Source: UMGS1781 sp045628105
GTDB taxonomy: Bacteria; Bacillota; Clostridia; TANB77; CAG-508
Assembly (NCBI GenBank): GCA_045628105.1
Contig: JAZQOX010000032.1
Span: 1-55,476 of the forward strand
DNA: 55,476 bases
Direction: 5' to 3'
Shown here: in pieces, positions 43,469 through 51,085 of the stretch
Layout of the letters: each line of letters begins with the position of its first letter
How positions within the stretch are numbered: position 1 is the first letter of the stretch
Translations under genes and position numbers: made by a program
Notes under the pieces: model-generated
The model's database searches: none
What the model was told of the DNA's origin: nothing
The model's input: the letters and a program-made list of their open reading frames with translations, nothing else

Positions 43469-43483
43469 ACTTTTATATATAAT
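43455..43483 (+). promoter_or_regulatory. Kinase promoter embedded in the terminator
   Basis: TTGACT (43455-43460) within the hairpin arm, a 17-base spacer and TATAAT (43478-43483). Confidence 0.65.
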
Positions 43484-43511
43484 ACTAAAAAAGTAAAAAG
43501 ATGGGGTGTTA

Positions 43512-45008
43512 ATGAACGTAGTTAGTATTTTAAACAATATAATTAAAATAAGTTTTATAAATATTTGTACATTTTGGATATTAGTTAAACTTATCGATTT
43601 TAAAGAAACAAGTTTTAAAAAAATCATTATAATTTGTATTACAAGTATTATAGGAGAAATTATAAGCATTTCACTTATTAAATACTTTAGTGTACCATTG
43701 TCAATGCTAATGTTTTACCTCATATATGGTGCTATAATTTCAAAAATAATAAAAAAGAAAATCCAGTATACAGTAATTGTAACATTCATTTCACTAATAA
43801 TTACATACTTTGTTTTTATTATTTCAATTTTTATATCAGGTAGTATTATAAAGTTAATAAATGAAGATTTAAATGTCGACAATGTACTAATCCTGTTTTT
43901 AATAATGATTTGTGAATGTATAATAATCAAAAGAATTTTTAAAGTTAGAAGATTAAAAAATGGAGTTTCGTTTTTTAAGAATGAAACAAAATTAAGTTTG
44001 GTTTTTCTAATAATAATCGGAATCGCAACAATACTGTATTCACTAGTTCAAACAGTAAATGGACGAAGAATAAATGGGTATATACTGGCGATGTTAGCTC
44101 TTGAAGCCATTTGTATGATTATTTGGATAAAACGAAAAATAACAGCATGTTATAAACAAAAACTTAAAGAACAAACTGTAAATGAATTAGAAACTGAGTT
44201 AAATGAAAAAAATAAAGAATTAAATAAAGCATTAGAAGAAAATCAAGCAATTGCTAGAATAAATCACAAATATAGTAGTAGAATAAGAGCTTTAGAAAGA
44301 ATTTCAAAAAAGATATTCGAAAAACCAGAAATAGTAGAAAAAATGAAGAACGAGTTTGGAGAAGAATTTGAAGATTTGAAGAAACAAATTGATATTTTGT
44401 CAGAAGATTTTTCAAATGAGATGAGTTCAAACATAAAACATACAAATATATTAGATAAAACTGGAGTATTTGGTATAGATAATATATTAGAATTCATGAA
44501 TGAAGAGGCGAGCAGAGCAAAAATTGATCTAGAATTAAAGATTAATGGTGATATAAACTATATGGTTCAAAATATTATTTCAGAAAATAAACTTGAAACT
44601 TTAATTGGAGATCATGTTAAAGATGCAATTATTGCGATAAACAGTTGTAATAATTCTTTAAGAAAAATTTTGGTTATAATTGGATTAATAAATGATTGTT
44701 ATGAACTTAAAATTTATGATACAGGAATAGAATTTGAAATAGAAACCCTACTTAAACTTGGAAAAACGCAAATTACAACACATAAAGATACAGGAGGTAG
44801 CGGAATAGGTTTCATAACAACATTTGAAACATTAAAAGAATTAAATGCAAGTTTAATAATTGAAGAAAAGCATGAAATGAAGAATACAGATTATACAAAA
44901 TCTGTTAGTATAAAATTTGATGGCAAAAATGAATACAGAATAAAATCTTATAGAAATGAGATTATAGAAGAGTTGGATGAGGAAAAAAGAATAATAATAC
45001 AAAAATAA
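43512..45008 (+). CDS. AgrC/ComP-like membrane sensor histidine kinase (GHKL)
   Basis: This 498-residue protein has six or seven membrane helices in its first 210 residues, a coiled coil (about 218-248), then a kinase part with the likely phospho-acceptor His252 in RINHKYSSRI and GHKL boxes: IGDHVKDAIIAI (about 365), DTGIEFE and GGSGIGF. The N box has Asp where Asn is usual, so ATP binding may be weak or altered. The layout resembles peptide-pheromone receptors. I start at ATG 43512 rather than the GTG at 43506. It has its own promoter. Its partner may be the Spo0A-like regulator just upstream. Confidence 0.8.
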   Translation: MNVVSILNNIIKISFINICTFWILVKLIDFKETSFKKIIIICITSIIGEIISISLIKYFSVPLSMLMFYLIYGAIISKIIKKKIQYTVIVTFISLIITYFVFIISIFISGSIIKLINEDLNVDNVLILFLIMICECIIIKRIFKVRRLKNGVSFFKNETKLSLVFLIIIGIATILYSLVQTVNGRRINGYILAMLALEAICMIIWIKRKITACYKQKLKEQTVNELETELNEKNKELNKALEENQAIARINHKYSSRIRALERISKKIFEKPEIVEKMKNEFGEEFEDLKKQIDILSEDFSNEMSSNIKHTNILDKTGVFGIDNILEFMNEEASRAKIDLELKINGDINYMVQNIISENKLETLIGDHVKDAIIAINSCNNSLRKILVIIGLINDCYELKIYDTGIEFEIETLLKLGKTQITTHKDTGGSGIGFITTFETLKELNASLIIEEKHEMKNTDYTKSVSIKFDGKNEYRIKSYRNEIIEELDEEKRIIIQK

Positions 45009-45027
45009 AACATAAAAGGAATAGAAG

Positions 45028-45072
45028 AACATAGAATTATAAGGGCAATAGCCTTAGGAGGTATTCTATGTT
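45028..45072 (+). promoter_or_regulatory. Hairpin that encloses the pdaB-like ribosome site and start codon
   Basis: AACATAGAAT (45028-45037) is perfectly complementary to ATTCTATGTT (45063-45072), which contains the start codon ATG at 45068. The TAGGAGG site lies in the loop. Confidence 0.6.
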
Positions 45073-45835
45073 TTTTGTATTAAAAAAAGATAAAATAATG
45101 GCATTTTTAGTAGCATGTTCAACTGTTTTTGTACTATTTTTGATGACATCTTTCTTTAGAAATAATCCACAAGTTGTTCAAACGGCTAGTGTAAATAAAA
45201 AACTACCAATTTATTCGGTAAAAACAGATGAAAGAAAAATAGCATTAACAATAAATTGCGCATGGAATGCAGATGATATAGATAAAATATTAGATACTCT
45301 TAATAAAGAACAAGTAAAAGTTACATTTTTTATGGTAGGAGACTGGATAGAAAAAAATGAGGATTCTGCAAAGAAAATATTTGAAGCAGGACATGAAATT
45401 GGTAATCATTCATATAATCATCCACATGTAAACAATTTAAACTATGATGAAAATGTTCAGCAAATTGTAAAATGTTCAAAGCTTATAGAGAAAATAACAG
45501 GAAAACAAAGTAGTTTATATAGAGGACCATATGGAGAATATAATGATACAGTTCTTCAAGCAGCTAAAGACAACAACCATTACAACATTCAATGGTCTAT
45601 TGACACTTTGGATTATAACTCACTAACAGGAGAACAAATGTGGGAAAGAATTGAACCTAAACTTGAAAACGGAAGCATTATTTTAATGCATAATGGAACA
45701 GAAAATACTGCAAATAGCTTGGAAATGATAATTGAAAAAATTAAACAAAAAGGATTTGAAATAGTTAAGGTATCAGATTTAATTTATAAGGAAAACTTTG
45801 AAATAGATAATAATGGAGTTCAATGCAAAAAATAG
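45068..45835 (+). CDS. Polysaccharide deacetylase, PdaB-like (sporulation type)
   Basis: This 255-residue membrane-anchored enzyme has one N-terminal helix (about 10-28) and a NodB domain (about 55-240). PdaB proteins act in spore maturation. The metal-binding HxxxH is present (GNHSYNHPH, about 117-125), as are RGPYGEYN and ILMHNG. Motif 1, usually like TFDISWGD, is TINCAWNADD, so the catalytic-base Asp is Asn. It may be inactive or modified. GGAGG precedes the ATG within a hairpin that could block initiation. Confidence 0.85.
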   Translation: MFFVLKKDKIMAFLVACSTVFVLFLMTSFFRNNPQVVQTASVNKKLPIYSVKTDERKIALTINCAWNADDIDKILDTLNKEQVKVTFFMVGDWIEKNEDSAKKIFEAGHEIGNHSYNHPHVNNLNYDENVQQIVKCSKLIEKITGKQSSLYRGPYGEYNDTVLQAAKDNNHYNIQWSIDTLDYNSLTGEQMWERIEPKLENGSIILMHNGTENTANSLEMIIEKIKQKGFEIVKVSDLIYKENFEIDNNGVQCKK

Positions 45836-45863
45836 GAAGATCAATTTTGATCCTCCTATTTTT
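45828..45863 (+). terminator. Terminator of the pdaB-like gene
   Basis: AAATAGGAAGATCAA pairs with TTGATCCTCCTATTT with one mismatch, then T residues. Confidence 0.85.
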
Positions 45864-45909
45864 ATGCATTAAAAAGTATAAAATATGGAAAAAAAGTGAT
45901 AATATTAAC

Positions 45910-46278
45910 ATGAAATTACAAGAAAATAAAATTACAAAAAAAGTATTAATAGGTTTTATAGCTGGAATAATTAGTGGATTATTTGCAGCAGGTGGAGGTA
46001 TGATTGTTGTTCCTGCTTTAATACATTTATTTAATTTAAATGATTCAAAGGCAAGAGCAACATCAATTTTAGCAATATTACCAATGGTAGTAACTAGTGG
46101 TATTTTTTATTATAAGGGAAATTATATAAATTGGAGTTTAGGTATAAAATGTGCAATAGGAGGAATAATAGGAGGAATTATTGGTGCAAAGTTACTAAAA
46201 AAAATACCGGAAAAAATACTAAGAATATTGTTTATAATATTTTTGATTTATACATCAGCAAAAATGATTATGAGTTAA
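45910..46278 (+). CDS. Half-size TauE/SafE (TSUP) membrane protein
   Basis: This 122-residue protein carries one four-helix repeat of the sulfite/anion exporter family: VLIGFIAGIISGLFAAGGGMIVVPALIHLF (about 11-40), KARATSILAILPMVV, and GGIIGGIIGAKLLKKIPEKILR. Full TSUP proteins have two such repeats; the second is the next gene, so the pair probably makes one heterodimeric carrier. I start at ATG 45910 because earlier in-frame starts lie inside the terminator of the upstream gene; the ribosome site is weak. Substrate unknown. Confidence 0.8.
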   Translation: MKLQENKITKKVLIGFIAGIISGLFAAGGGMIVVPALIHLFNLNDSKARATSILAILPMVVTSGIFYYKGNYINWSLGIKCAIGGIIGGIIGAKLLKKIPEKILRILFIIFLIYTSAKMIMS

Positions 46279-46287
46279 GGAGTTTTT

Positions 46288-46671
46288 ATGAGGGAAGTAC
46301 TAACAGGAATAATAGCAGGAACAATTAGTGGAACGGGAATGGGGGGAGGAACCTTCTTAATACTTATTCTATCTCTATTTTTAGGAATAGAACAGCACAT
46401 AGCTCAGGCTACTAATTTAATTTTTTTTATCCCAACATCAATTGCTGCAATTATTGTATCACTAAAAGAAAAATTAATAGAATGGAAATTAGGATTAAAT
46501 ATAGCTTGTAGTGGGATTATCGGAGCAGTAATTGGAGCAAAATTTTCAATTAATATAAATATGATAAGTTTAAAAAAGTATTTTGGAATTTTTTTAGCAA
46601 TCATAAGTATATATGAGATTTATACGATAATAAAAGAGTATAAATCTAAGAAAAAAAGAGAAAATATATAA
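46288..46671 (+). CDS. Half-size TauE/SafE (TSUP) membrane protein, second half
   Basis: This 127-residue protein has the second-type TSUP repeat: REVLTGIIAGTISGTGMGGGTFLILILSLF (about 2-31), QATNLIFFIPTS, GLNIACSGIIGAVIGAKF. AAGGAG precedes the ATG, and it begins 9 bases after the first half. Together the two have the length of one normal transporter, and the positive-inside pattern suggests opposed halves. Confidence 0.8.
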   Translation: MREVLTGIIAGTISGTGMGGGTFLILILSLFLGIEQHIAQATNLIFFIPTSIAAIIVSLKEKLIEWKLGLNIACSGIIGAVIGAKFSININMISLKKYFGIFLAIISIYEIYTIIKEYKSKKKRENI

Positions 46672-46690
46672 TAAAGAATGGAGGAAGAAT

Positions 46691-46831
46691 ATGAAATTTA
46701 TAAAAGGTGTTCTTTTAGGAACAGCTGTAACTATGGCTGCATATTTAATGTGTACAGAAGGAATGGTAAATAAAAAAAGAATTATGAAACAAGCAAGAAG
46801 ATGGGCAAATAAAATGGGAATAGACTGCTAA
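46691..46831 (+). CDS. Small 46-residue protein with N-terminal hydrophobic helix
   Basis: The protein starts MKFIKGVLLGTAVTMAAYLM, a single weak membrane helix, and continues with a basic helix (NKKRIMKQARRWANKMG). GGAGGAAG lies ahead of the ATG. It follows the TSUP pair by 19 bases, so it is likely in the same operon. No family is recognised with certainty; it has the look of YtxH-like small envelope proteins. Confidence 0.6.
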   Translation: MKFIKGVLLGTAVTMAAYLMCTEGMVNKKRIMKQARRWANKMGIDC

Positions 46832-46832
46832 A

Positions 46833-46872
46833 AAAATTGGGAACGTGCTAAGAGTAACACGTTCCCAATTTT
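46833..46872. terminator. Bidirectional terminator
   Basis: Fifteen-base perfect arms AAAATTGGGAACGTG and CACGTTCCCAATTTT, 10-base loop; it serves the small gene on one side and the convergent HAD gene on the other. Confidence 0.9.
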
Positions 46873-46881
46873 AAATTGAAA

Positions 46882-47736
46882 TTAGAATTTTACAAATTTA
46901 TAAACGGCTTCGGCAAAACCGCCTTTTTCAACGGAATTTTTTGTTGTGTAGTTTGCAACTTTTTTGATTTCATCATAAGCATTTGCAACTGCAACACCAA
47001 TTCCTGCATTTTTTATCATATCTAGGTCATTTAAATTATCACCTATTGTAAGCATTTCATCAGATTTAATATTTAAATATTCTCCAAGAATTTTTAAAGC
47101 TGTATTTTTGTTTACGTTTTTAGGTATAATATCAATATATTCGTATTCTTTATTTATTATAAAATCTTTGTAATCTCCAAATTTTCTAATAGTAGTTGCA
47201 GAAACATTAACATTATTTAATATTTCAGCCTTAACTTTTTCAGTAGAATTGGTACTTGAAATAACTAATTTACATATTTGAAGAGAATTTGAAGAAACAT
47301 AATCTTTAATATTATCTACAATTTTAAATTTCATAAAATGTTCTTGTTTTGTAGATGTTTGTAAAGTATAATTTCTTAAATCAAGATAAAGAAGTTCTTC
47401 AGTAATAACTTCTTCATTTGTATAAATGTGAACATGCAAATTATTTTTCTTTGCAATTTCTATACAAGTTAATACATCAGATTGATTTAGTAAATTTTTA
47501 TAAATTTCTTTTCCTGTTTTTAAATCGATAATTTGATTTCCATTACCAAAAATACCATAAGATGCGTTTATTCTTTTACAAATAGTTTTAGTAATCGGAT
47601 ATGTTTTTCCAGTACATATTACAAAGTTGGTATTATTTTTATGTAGATCTTCAATTGCCTTATAATTATTTTCAAAAACGTAATTATCTTTAGAAATAAT
47701 TGTACCATCTAAGTCACTGGCAACTAATTTAATCAT
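46882..47736 (-). CDS. HAD-superfamily phosphatase, Cof type (class IIB)
   Basis: This cytoplasmic sugar-phosphate or nucleotide phosphatase has 284 residues: motif I LVASDLDGTIIS (about 4-15), motif II FVICTGKT, a C2-type cap (about 85-190), and motif III/IV LTIGDNLNDLDMIKNAGIGVAVANA (about 230-255). I start it at ATG 47736, with GGGGG ahead. Such enzymes have broad substrates, and this one cannot be assigned. It is convergent with the TSUP operon. Confidence 0.9.
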   Translation of the reverse strand: MIKLVASDLDGTIISKDNYVFENNYKAIEDLHKNNTNFVICTGKTYPITKTICKRINASYGIFGNGNQIIDLKTGKEIYKNLLNQSDVLTCIEIAKKNNLHVHIYTNEEVITEELLYLDLRNYTLQTSTKQEHFMKFKIVDNIKDYVSSNSLQICKLVISSTNSTEKVKAEILNNVNVSATTIRKFGDYKDFIINKEYEYIDIIPKNVNKNTALKILGEYLNIKSDEMLTIGDNLNDLDMIKNAGIGVAVANAYDEIKKVANYTTKNSVEKGGFAEAVYKFVKF

Positions 47737-47846
47737 AATTATTACCCCCAACATCTTAATTATAACATAAATTGGATAAAATGTAAAATTTTATATTACA
47801 AATGTATTACAAAAATATTTCATTTCTGAAACATTTAAAAAAAATA

Positions 47847-47875
47847 TTGACAAGAAAAAAAATATTAGGTAATAT
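47847..47875 (+). promoter_or_regulatory. sepF-divIVA promoter
   Basis: TTGACA (47847-47852), a 17-base spacer and TAATAT (47870-47875). Confidence 0.65.
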
Positions 47876-47913
47876 ACTGGTATATGTTACCAATATATTA
47901 GGAGGGTATTAAA

Positions 47914-48378
47914 ATGGCAATAGCAATTGTTAATAAAGTTTTAGATGCTTTAGGATTATCAAATGAAGAGGAAGAAGAACTTGAAAATGAGGATATTTAC
48001 GGACTAGAAGAAAATGAAGAAGAAGAAGTTGAAGAAAAAAGCGGTATATTTGGATCAAAGAAAAACAAAATAGTAAATATGCCACAAGTTCAGGCTGTTA
48101 AAATGGTTATAACACAACCAACAACTTTTGAACAATCAGAAGAAATATGCAATTATTTGAAAGAAAGAAAATCAATTATTGTTAATTTAGAATATGTTAA
48201 TAAAGAAGTTGCAAGAAGAATAATTGATTTCTTAAGCGGTGCAGTTCATGCACTAAATGGCCATATTCAAAAAGTATCTAATTCAATATTCTTAATTGCT
48301 CCTGTTAATTATGATATAGAGAGTGATTTAGCAAGAGAGGAATTAAAAAATAAATTATCAGTATCTTGGCTAAAATAA
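47914..48378 (+). CDS. sepF: Cell division protein SepF
   Basis: SepF tethers FtsZ to the membrane and shapes the septum. The 154 residues have an amphipathic N-terminus, an acidic linker (about 18-45, EEEEELENEDIY), and the SepF core (about 62-150: FEQSEEICNYLKERKSIIVNLEYVNKEVARRIIDFLSGAVHALNGHIQKVSNSIFLIAP). GGAGGG precedes the ATG. divIVA follows after 17 bases. The genes usually between them (ylmG, ylmH) are missing. Confidence 0.95.
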   Translation: MAIAIVNKVLDALGLSNEEEEELENEDIYGLEENEEEEVEEKSGIFGSKKNKIVNMPQVQAVKMVITQPTTFEQSEEICNYLKERKSIIVNLEYVNKEVARRIIDFLSGAVHALNGHIQKVSNSIFLIAPVNYDIESDLAREELKNKLSVSWLK

Positions 48379-48395
48379 GATAGGGGGACGAGCAA

Positions 48396-48845
48396 ATGTT
48401 AACACCATTAGATTTAGAAAGCAAAAAATTCTCAAAACAAATGGTTAATGGATATAATGTTGATGAAGTAGATGATTTTTTAGATGAATTAACTACTGAC
48501 TATAGTAGATTATATAAAGAAAACAAAGAATTGAGAGAAAACACAGAAGAACTTCATAATGATGTTGGACAATATAAAAATATAGAAACAACACTTCAAA
48601 ATACTTTAGTTATAGCTCAAAAAACAGCTGATGAAATTCAAGCAGTTGCAAAAGAACAAGCTGCACAAATAATAAAGGATGCAGAATATCAAGCAAAATC
48701 AAAAATAGATGAGCTAAATACTCAAATAATGATAAAAGAAAAAGAAATAGACGAGCTAAAAAAACAATTTAGCGTATATAAAGCTAAAATGGAATCACTA
48801 TTAATTTCACAATTAGAACTTTTGAAAGATTCTGATCAAGATTAA
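48396..48845 (+). CDS. divIVA: DivIVA-family cell-division/polarity protein
   Basis: DivIVA proteins bind curved membrane at poles and septa. The 149 residues begin LTPLDLESKKFSKQMVNGYNVDEVDDFLDEL (about 2-32), the family's N-terminal membrane-binding domain, followed by two coiled coils (about 35-70 and 75-140). GGGGGA lies ahead of the ATG. Co-transcribed with sepF; a terminator follows. Confidence 0.93.
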   Translation: MLTPLDLESKKFSKQMVNGYNVDEVDDFLDELTTDYSRLYKENKELRENTEELHNDVGQYKNIETTLQNTLVIAQKTADEIQAVAKEQAAQIIKDAEYQAKSKIDELNTQIMIKEKEIDELKKQFSVYKAKMESLLISQLELLKDSDQD

Positions 48846-48857
48846 AAATAATATTTA

Positions 48858-48886
48858 ATGCAGGTTTTAAAACCTGCATATTTTTA
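48858..48886 (+). terminator. Terminator after divIVA
   Basis: ATGCAGGTTTT and AAAACCTGCAT form a perfect 11-base inverted repeat, then five T. The 284-base gap up to mazF holds only this and AT-rich sequence with no convincing ORF. Confidence 0.85.
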
Positions 48887-49129
48887 TACTAAAAATATCA
48901 TTAAATTTGTATATAAACACTCTAAAATTGGAAATAATATGAGTAATAAAATCAAAGAATATATTTTAAATATAGAGTAAAATCAAATAAAATATAAAGC
49001 ACAAGAATACAATATTTACATATTATATAATGATATAGAATTTAACTTAAATATTAAACTTATGAAGGAATCTCTATTACCTATATTTGAAATGAAACAA
49101 AATATTTGATACTCAAGGAGTGAAGAAAA

Positions 49130-49480
49130 ATGGTAATAAAAAGAGGAGATATGTTTTATGCAGATTTAAGCCCAGTAGTAGGATCAGAACAGGGAGGAAT
49201 AAGGCCAGTACTTGTAATACAAAACAATACTGGAAATAAATACAGCCCAACAGTTATTGTTTCAGCAATAACTTCACAACAAAACAAAAGTAAACTACCA
49301 ACACACATAGAACTGTCATCACAAGAATTTGGCCTAAAAAGTGATTCAATAATTTTAACAGAACAAATAAGAACAATAGATAAAAGCAGACTAAAAGAAA
49401 AAATAGGACATATAGATGATAATATTGTGATGGATAAAATAAATAATGCATTAGGTGTAAGTTTTGGATTGGAAGAATAA
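49130..49480 (+). CDS. MazF/PemK-type endoribonuclease toxin, no antitoxin gene beside it
   Basis: This 116-residue mRNA interferase resembles NdoA of Bacillus: VIKRGDMFYADLSPVVGSEQGGIRPVLVIQN (about 2-32), a SAITS strand, LTEQIRTIDKSRL (about 83-95), and VMDKINNALGVSFGL. Catalytic Arg and Thr/Ser positions appear intact. Toxins of this kind normally follow an antitoxin gene within a few bases. Here the 284 bases upstream code for nothing recognisable. AAGGAG precedes the ATG. Confidence 0.93.
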   Translation: MVIKRGDMFYADLSPVVGSEQGGIRPVLVIQNNTGNKYSPTVIVSAITSQQNKSKLPTHIELSSQEFGLKSDSIILTEQIRTIDKSRLKEKIGHIDDNIVMDKINNALGVSFGLEE

Positions 49481-49512
49481 AAAGAATTTGGAGAAATCCA
49501 AATTCTTTTTTT
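49479..49512 (+). terminator. Terminator of mazF
   Basis: AAAAAGAATTTGGA and TCCAAATTCTTTTT around GAAA, then T residues. Confidence 0.9.
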
Positions 49513-49577
49513 AAATATATTGATTTTAAATTTAATATGATATATATTTATTATAAATTAAAAAAGGGGGAAAACAA

Positions 49578-50138
49578 ATGAAAGAGAAAAAAAGTAACAA
49601 AGGAATTACATTAGTGGCATTAATAGTAACCATAATAGTAATGCTAATATTAGTTGCAGTGTCAATTAGAATTGTAATACAAAGCAATTTATTGGATTCA
49701 ACAAAAAATGCAGCACAAAAAACCAAAAATGAAATGAATATTGAATCACAAATCGAAAACCATGCTATGGTAGGAAATGAAACAGTTAAAGAATACATAA
49801 ACAACCTAATTACAAATTCGGAAGAAGAAGAAAAAATATATCTAACAGTTGAAGGAAAAAAATATGCTACAACTCCAGGAACACTTTTAACGGATTTCCT
49901 TAATGAAAACTTTAAATTAGGTGATACATGTTCAATGTGTGGTACAGAATTTAATCCAAAAAGCTGGACTATTGACGACACACCTGGTGAAGCTTGGATT
50001 GGCTATGGTTCAAGGTGCAAGGTTATGCTTAAAATTTGGGGTGAATATTATTACATACAATCATTCACAGATGAGATGAGATATGTAGATTATTATAAGG
50101 ACAAAGAAACTGTATTTTATGTACAGTGTTTAGACTAG
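49578..50138 (+). CDS. Type IV pilin-like protein
   Basis: This 186-residue protein has a class III signal: basic KEKKSNK, Gly, then ITLVALIVTIIVMLILVAVS (about 10-29), as in clostridial pseudopilins. The usual Glu at +5 is Ala. A globular domain follows with a pair of Cys (TCSMC) and aromatic-rich repeats (YYYIQSF, YVDYYKD). GGGGG lies ahead of the ATG. It is a single-gene unit with a terminator; no pilus assembly genes are near. It may be a free surface or competence-type protein. Confidence 0.8.
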   Translation: MKEKKSNKGITLVALIVTIIVMLILVAVSIRIVIQSNLLDSTKNAAQKTKNEMNIESQIENHAMVGNETVKEYINNLITNSEEEEKIYLTVEGKKYATTPGTLLTDFLNENFKLGDTCSMCGTEFNPKSWTIDDTPGEAWIGYGSRCKVMLKIWGEYYYIQSFTDEMRYVDYYKDKETVFYVQCLD

Positions 50139-50150
50139 TCGATTACTTAG

Positions 50151-50192
50151 GAACTAGAATTGATGTTATTCAAATTCTAGTTCTATTTTTAT
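50151..50192 (+). terminator. Terminator of the pilin-like gene
   Basis: GAACTAGAATT and AATTCTAGTTC stem with an 11-base loop, followed by CTATTTTT. Confidence 0.85.
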
Positions 50193-50254
50193 AAAATATT
50201 GACAAATTATGACTTTTTTAGTATTATAATATAATCAAAAAGGAGGAATTATAT

Positions 50255-50749
50255 ATGTGGAAAGAATTTAAACAATTTGCGTTAAAAGGAAATGTAATAG
50301 ATTTAGCAGTAGGTGTAATTATAGGAGGTGCATTTCAAAAAATAGTAACATCATTGGTAGAAGATATTATAATGCCTGTTGTTACAATATTTACAGGAAA
50401 TGTAGATTATACAGAACTTAGCGTTGTTGTAAACAATAGCGAAATTAAATATGGATCATTTATAACAGCAGTTATTAATTTCTTAATAATAGCATTATCA
50501 ATTTTCTTTGCAATTAAATATGTAAATAGATTAGATAAAAGCTTTGAAAAATTCAAGAAAAAAGAATTGAAGAAAATAGAAAAATTAAAGAAAAAAGGAA
50601 AATTTGGAAGACGTGCTGGAGATAAAGAACTAGAGGAAGAACTTACAAAAGAACCAGAACCAACAACCAAAGAATGTCCATATTGCTTTACAGAAATAAA
50701 TATACATGCAACAAGATGCCCACATTGTACATCTGAATTAGAAAAATAA
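50255..50749 (+). CDS. mscL: Large-conductance mechanosensitive channel with C-terminal zinc ribbon
   Basis: This membrane pressure valve opens on hypo-osmotic shock. The 164 residues have the family start WKEFKQFALKGNVIDLAVGVIIGGAFQKIVTSLVEDIIMP (about 2-41), the second helix (about 69-90) and a Lys-rich tail. Unlike the E. coli protein (136), it has a C-terminal zinc ribbon with CPYC and CPHC (about 147-160). This addition is common in Clostridia. GGAGG precedes the ATG. Confidence 0.95.
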   Translation: MWKEFKQFALKGNVIDLAVGVIIGGAFQKIVTSLVEDIIMPVVTIFTGNVDYTELSVVVNNSEIKYGSFITAVINFLIIALSIFFAIKYVNRLDKSFEKFKKKELKKIEKLKKKGKFGRRAGDKELEEELTKEPEPTTKECPYCFTEINIHATRCPHCTSELEK

Positions 50750-50785
50750 AAAAAGAACATTTTTTGGAAAAAAATGCAAAAAGTA

Positions 50786-50815
50786 TTGACAAATATGGAC
50801 TACACGCAGTATAAT
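50786..50815 (+). promoter_or_regulatory. S10 operon promoter
   Basis: Perfect TTGACA (50786-50791), an 18-base spacer and TATAAT (50810-50815). It begins the 270-base leader. Confidence 0.8.
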
Positions 50816-50819
50816 AAAT

Positions 50820-51085
50820 ATTGCGTGTAGATTTGCGTTGAAGCGAAATGTGGCTACATATACAAATATGGAGGGAACTTTCGTGGAGTATGTCTTGGCT
50901 AGACCTAGGCGGATAAGTTAGAAAATAAGCACTTGTCCTAGCTAACACTAGGATTTAAAAATGGATTTAAAAGAAACACCAGGGTGCGTTAATAACTTTC
51001 CTAAGGTAATTAAAACGAGCACATTATTTCTTATTATGCCAATGTGAATGTGTATCGTAAAATTTTAAAAGGAGGGAATTTAACA
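50820..51085 (+). promoter_or_regulatory. Structured S10 operon leader
   Basis: About 265 untranslated bases between promoter and S10. GTTAG..CTAAC and CTAGG..CCTAG pairings around 50885-50960 compete for the same bases, as in an attenuator. A hairpin (GTGCGTT at 50984 and AACGAGCAC near 51014) presents TAACTTTCCTAAGGTAA in its loop, very like a conserved stretch of 23S rRNA. Autogenous control by a ribosomal protein is likely; the protein cannot be named. Confidence 0.5.

Noticed and set aside
48939..48980. 13-codon ORF upstream of mazF as antitoxin
   Set aside because: Too short, no ribosome site, no resemblance to antitoxins.
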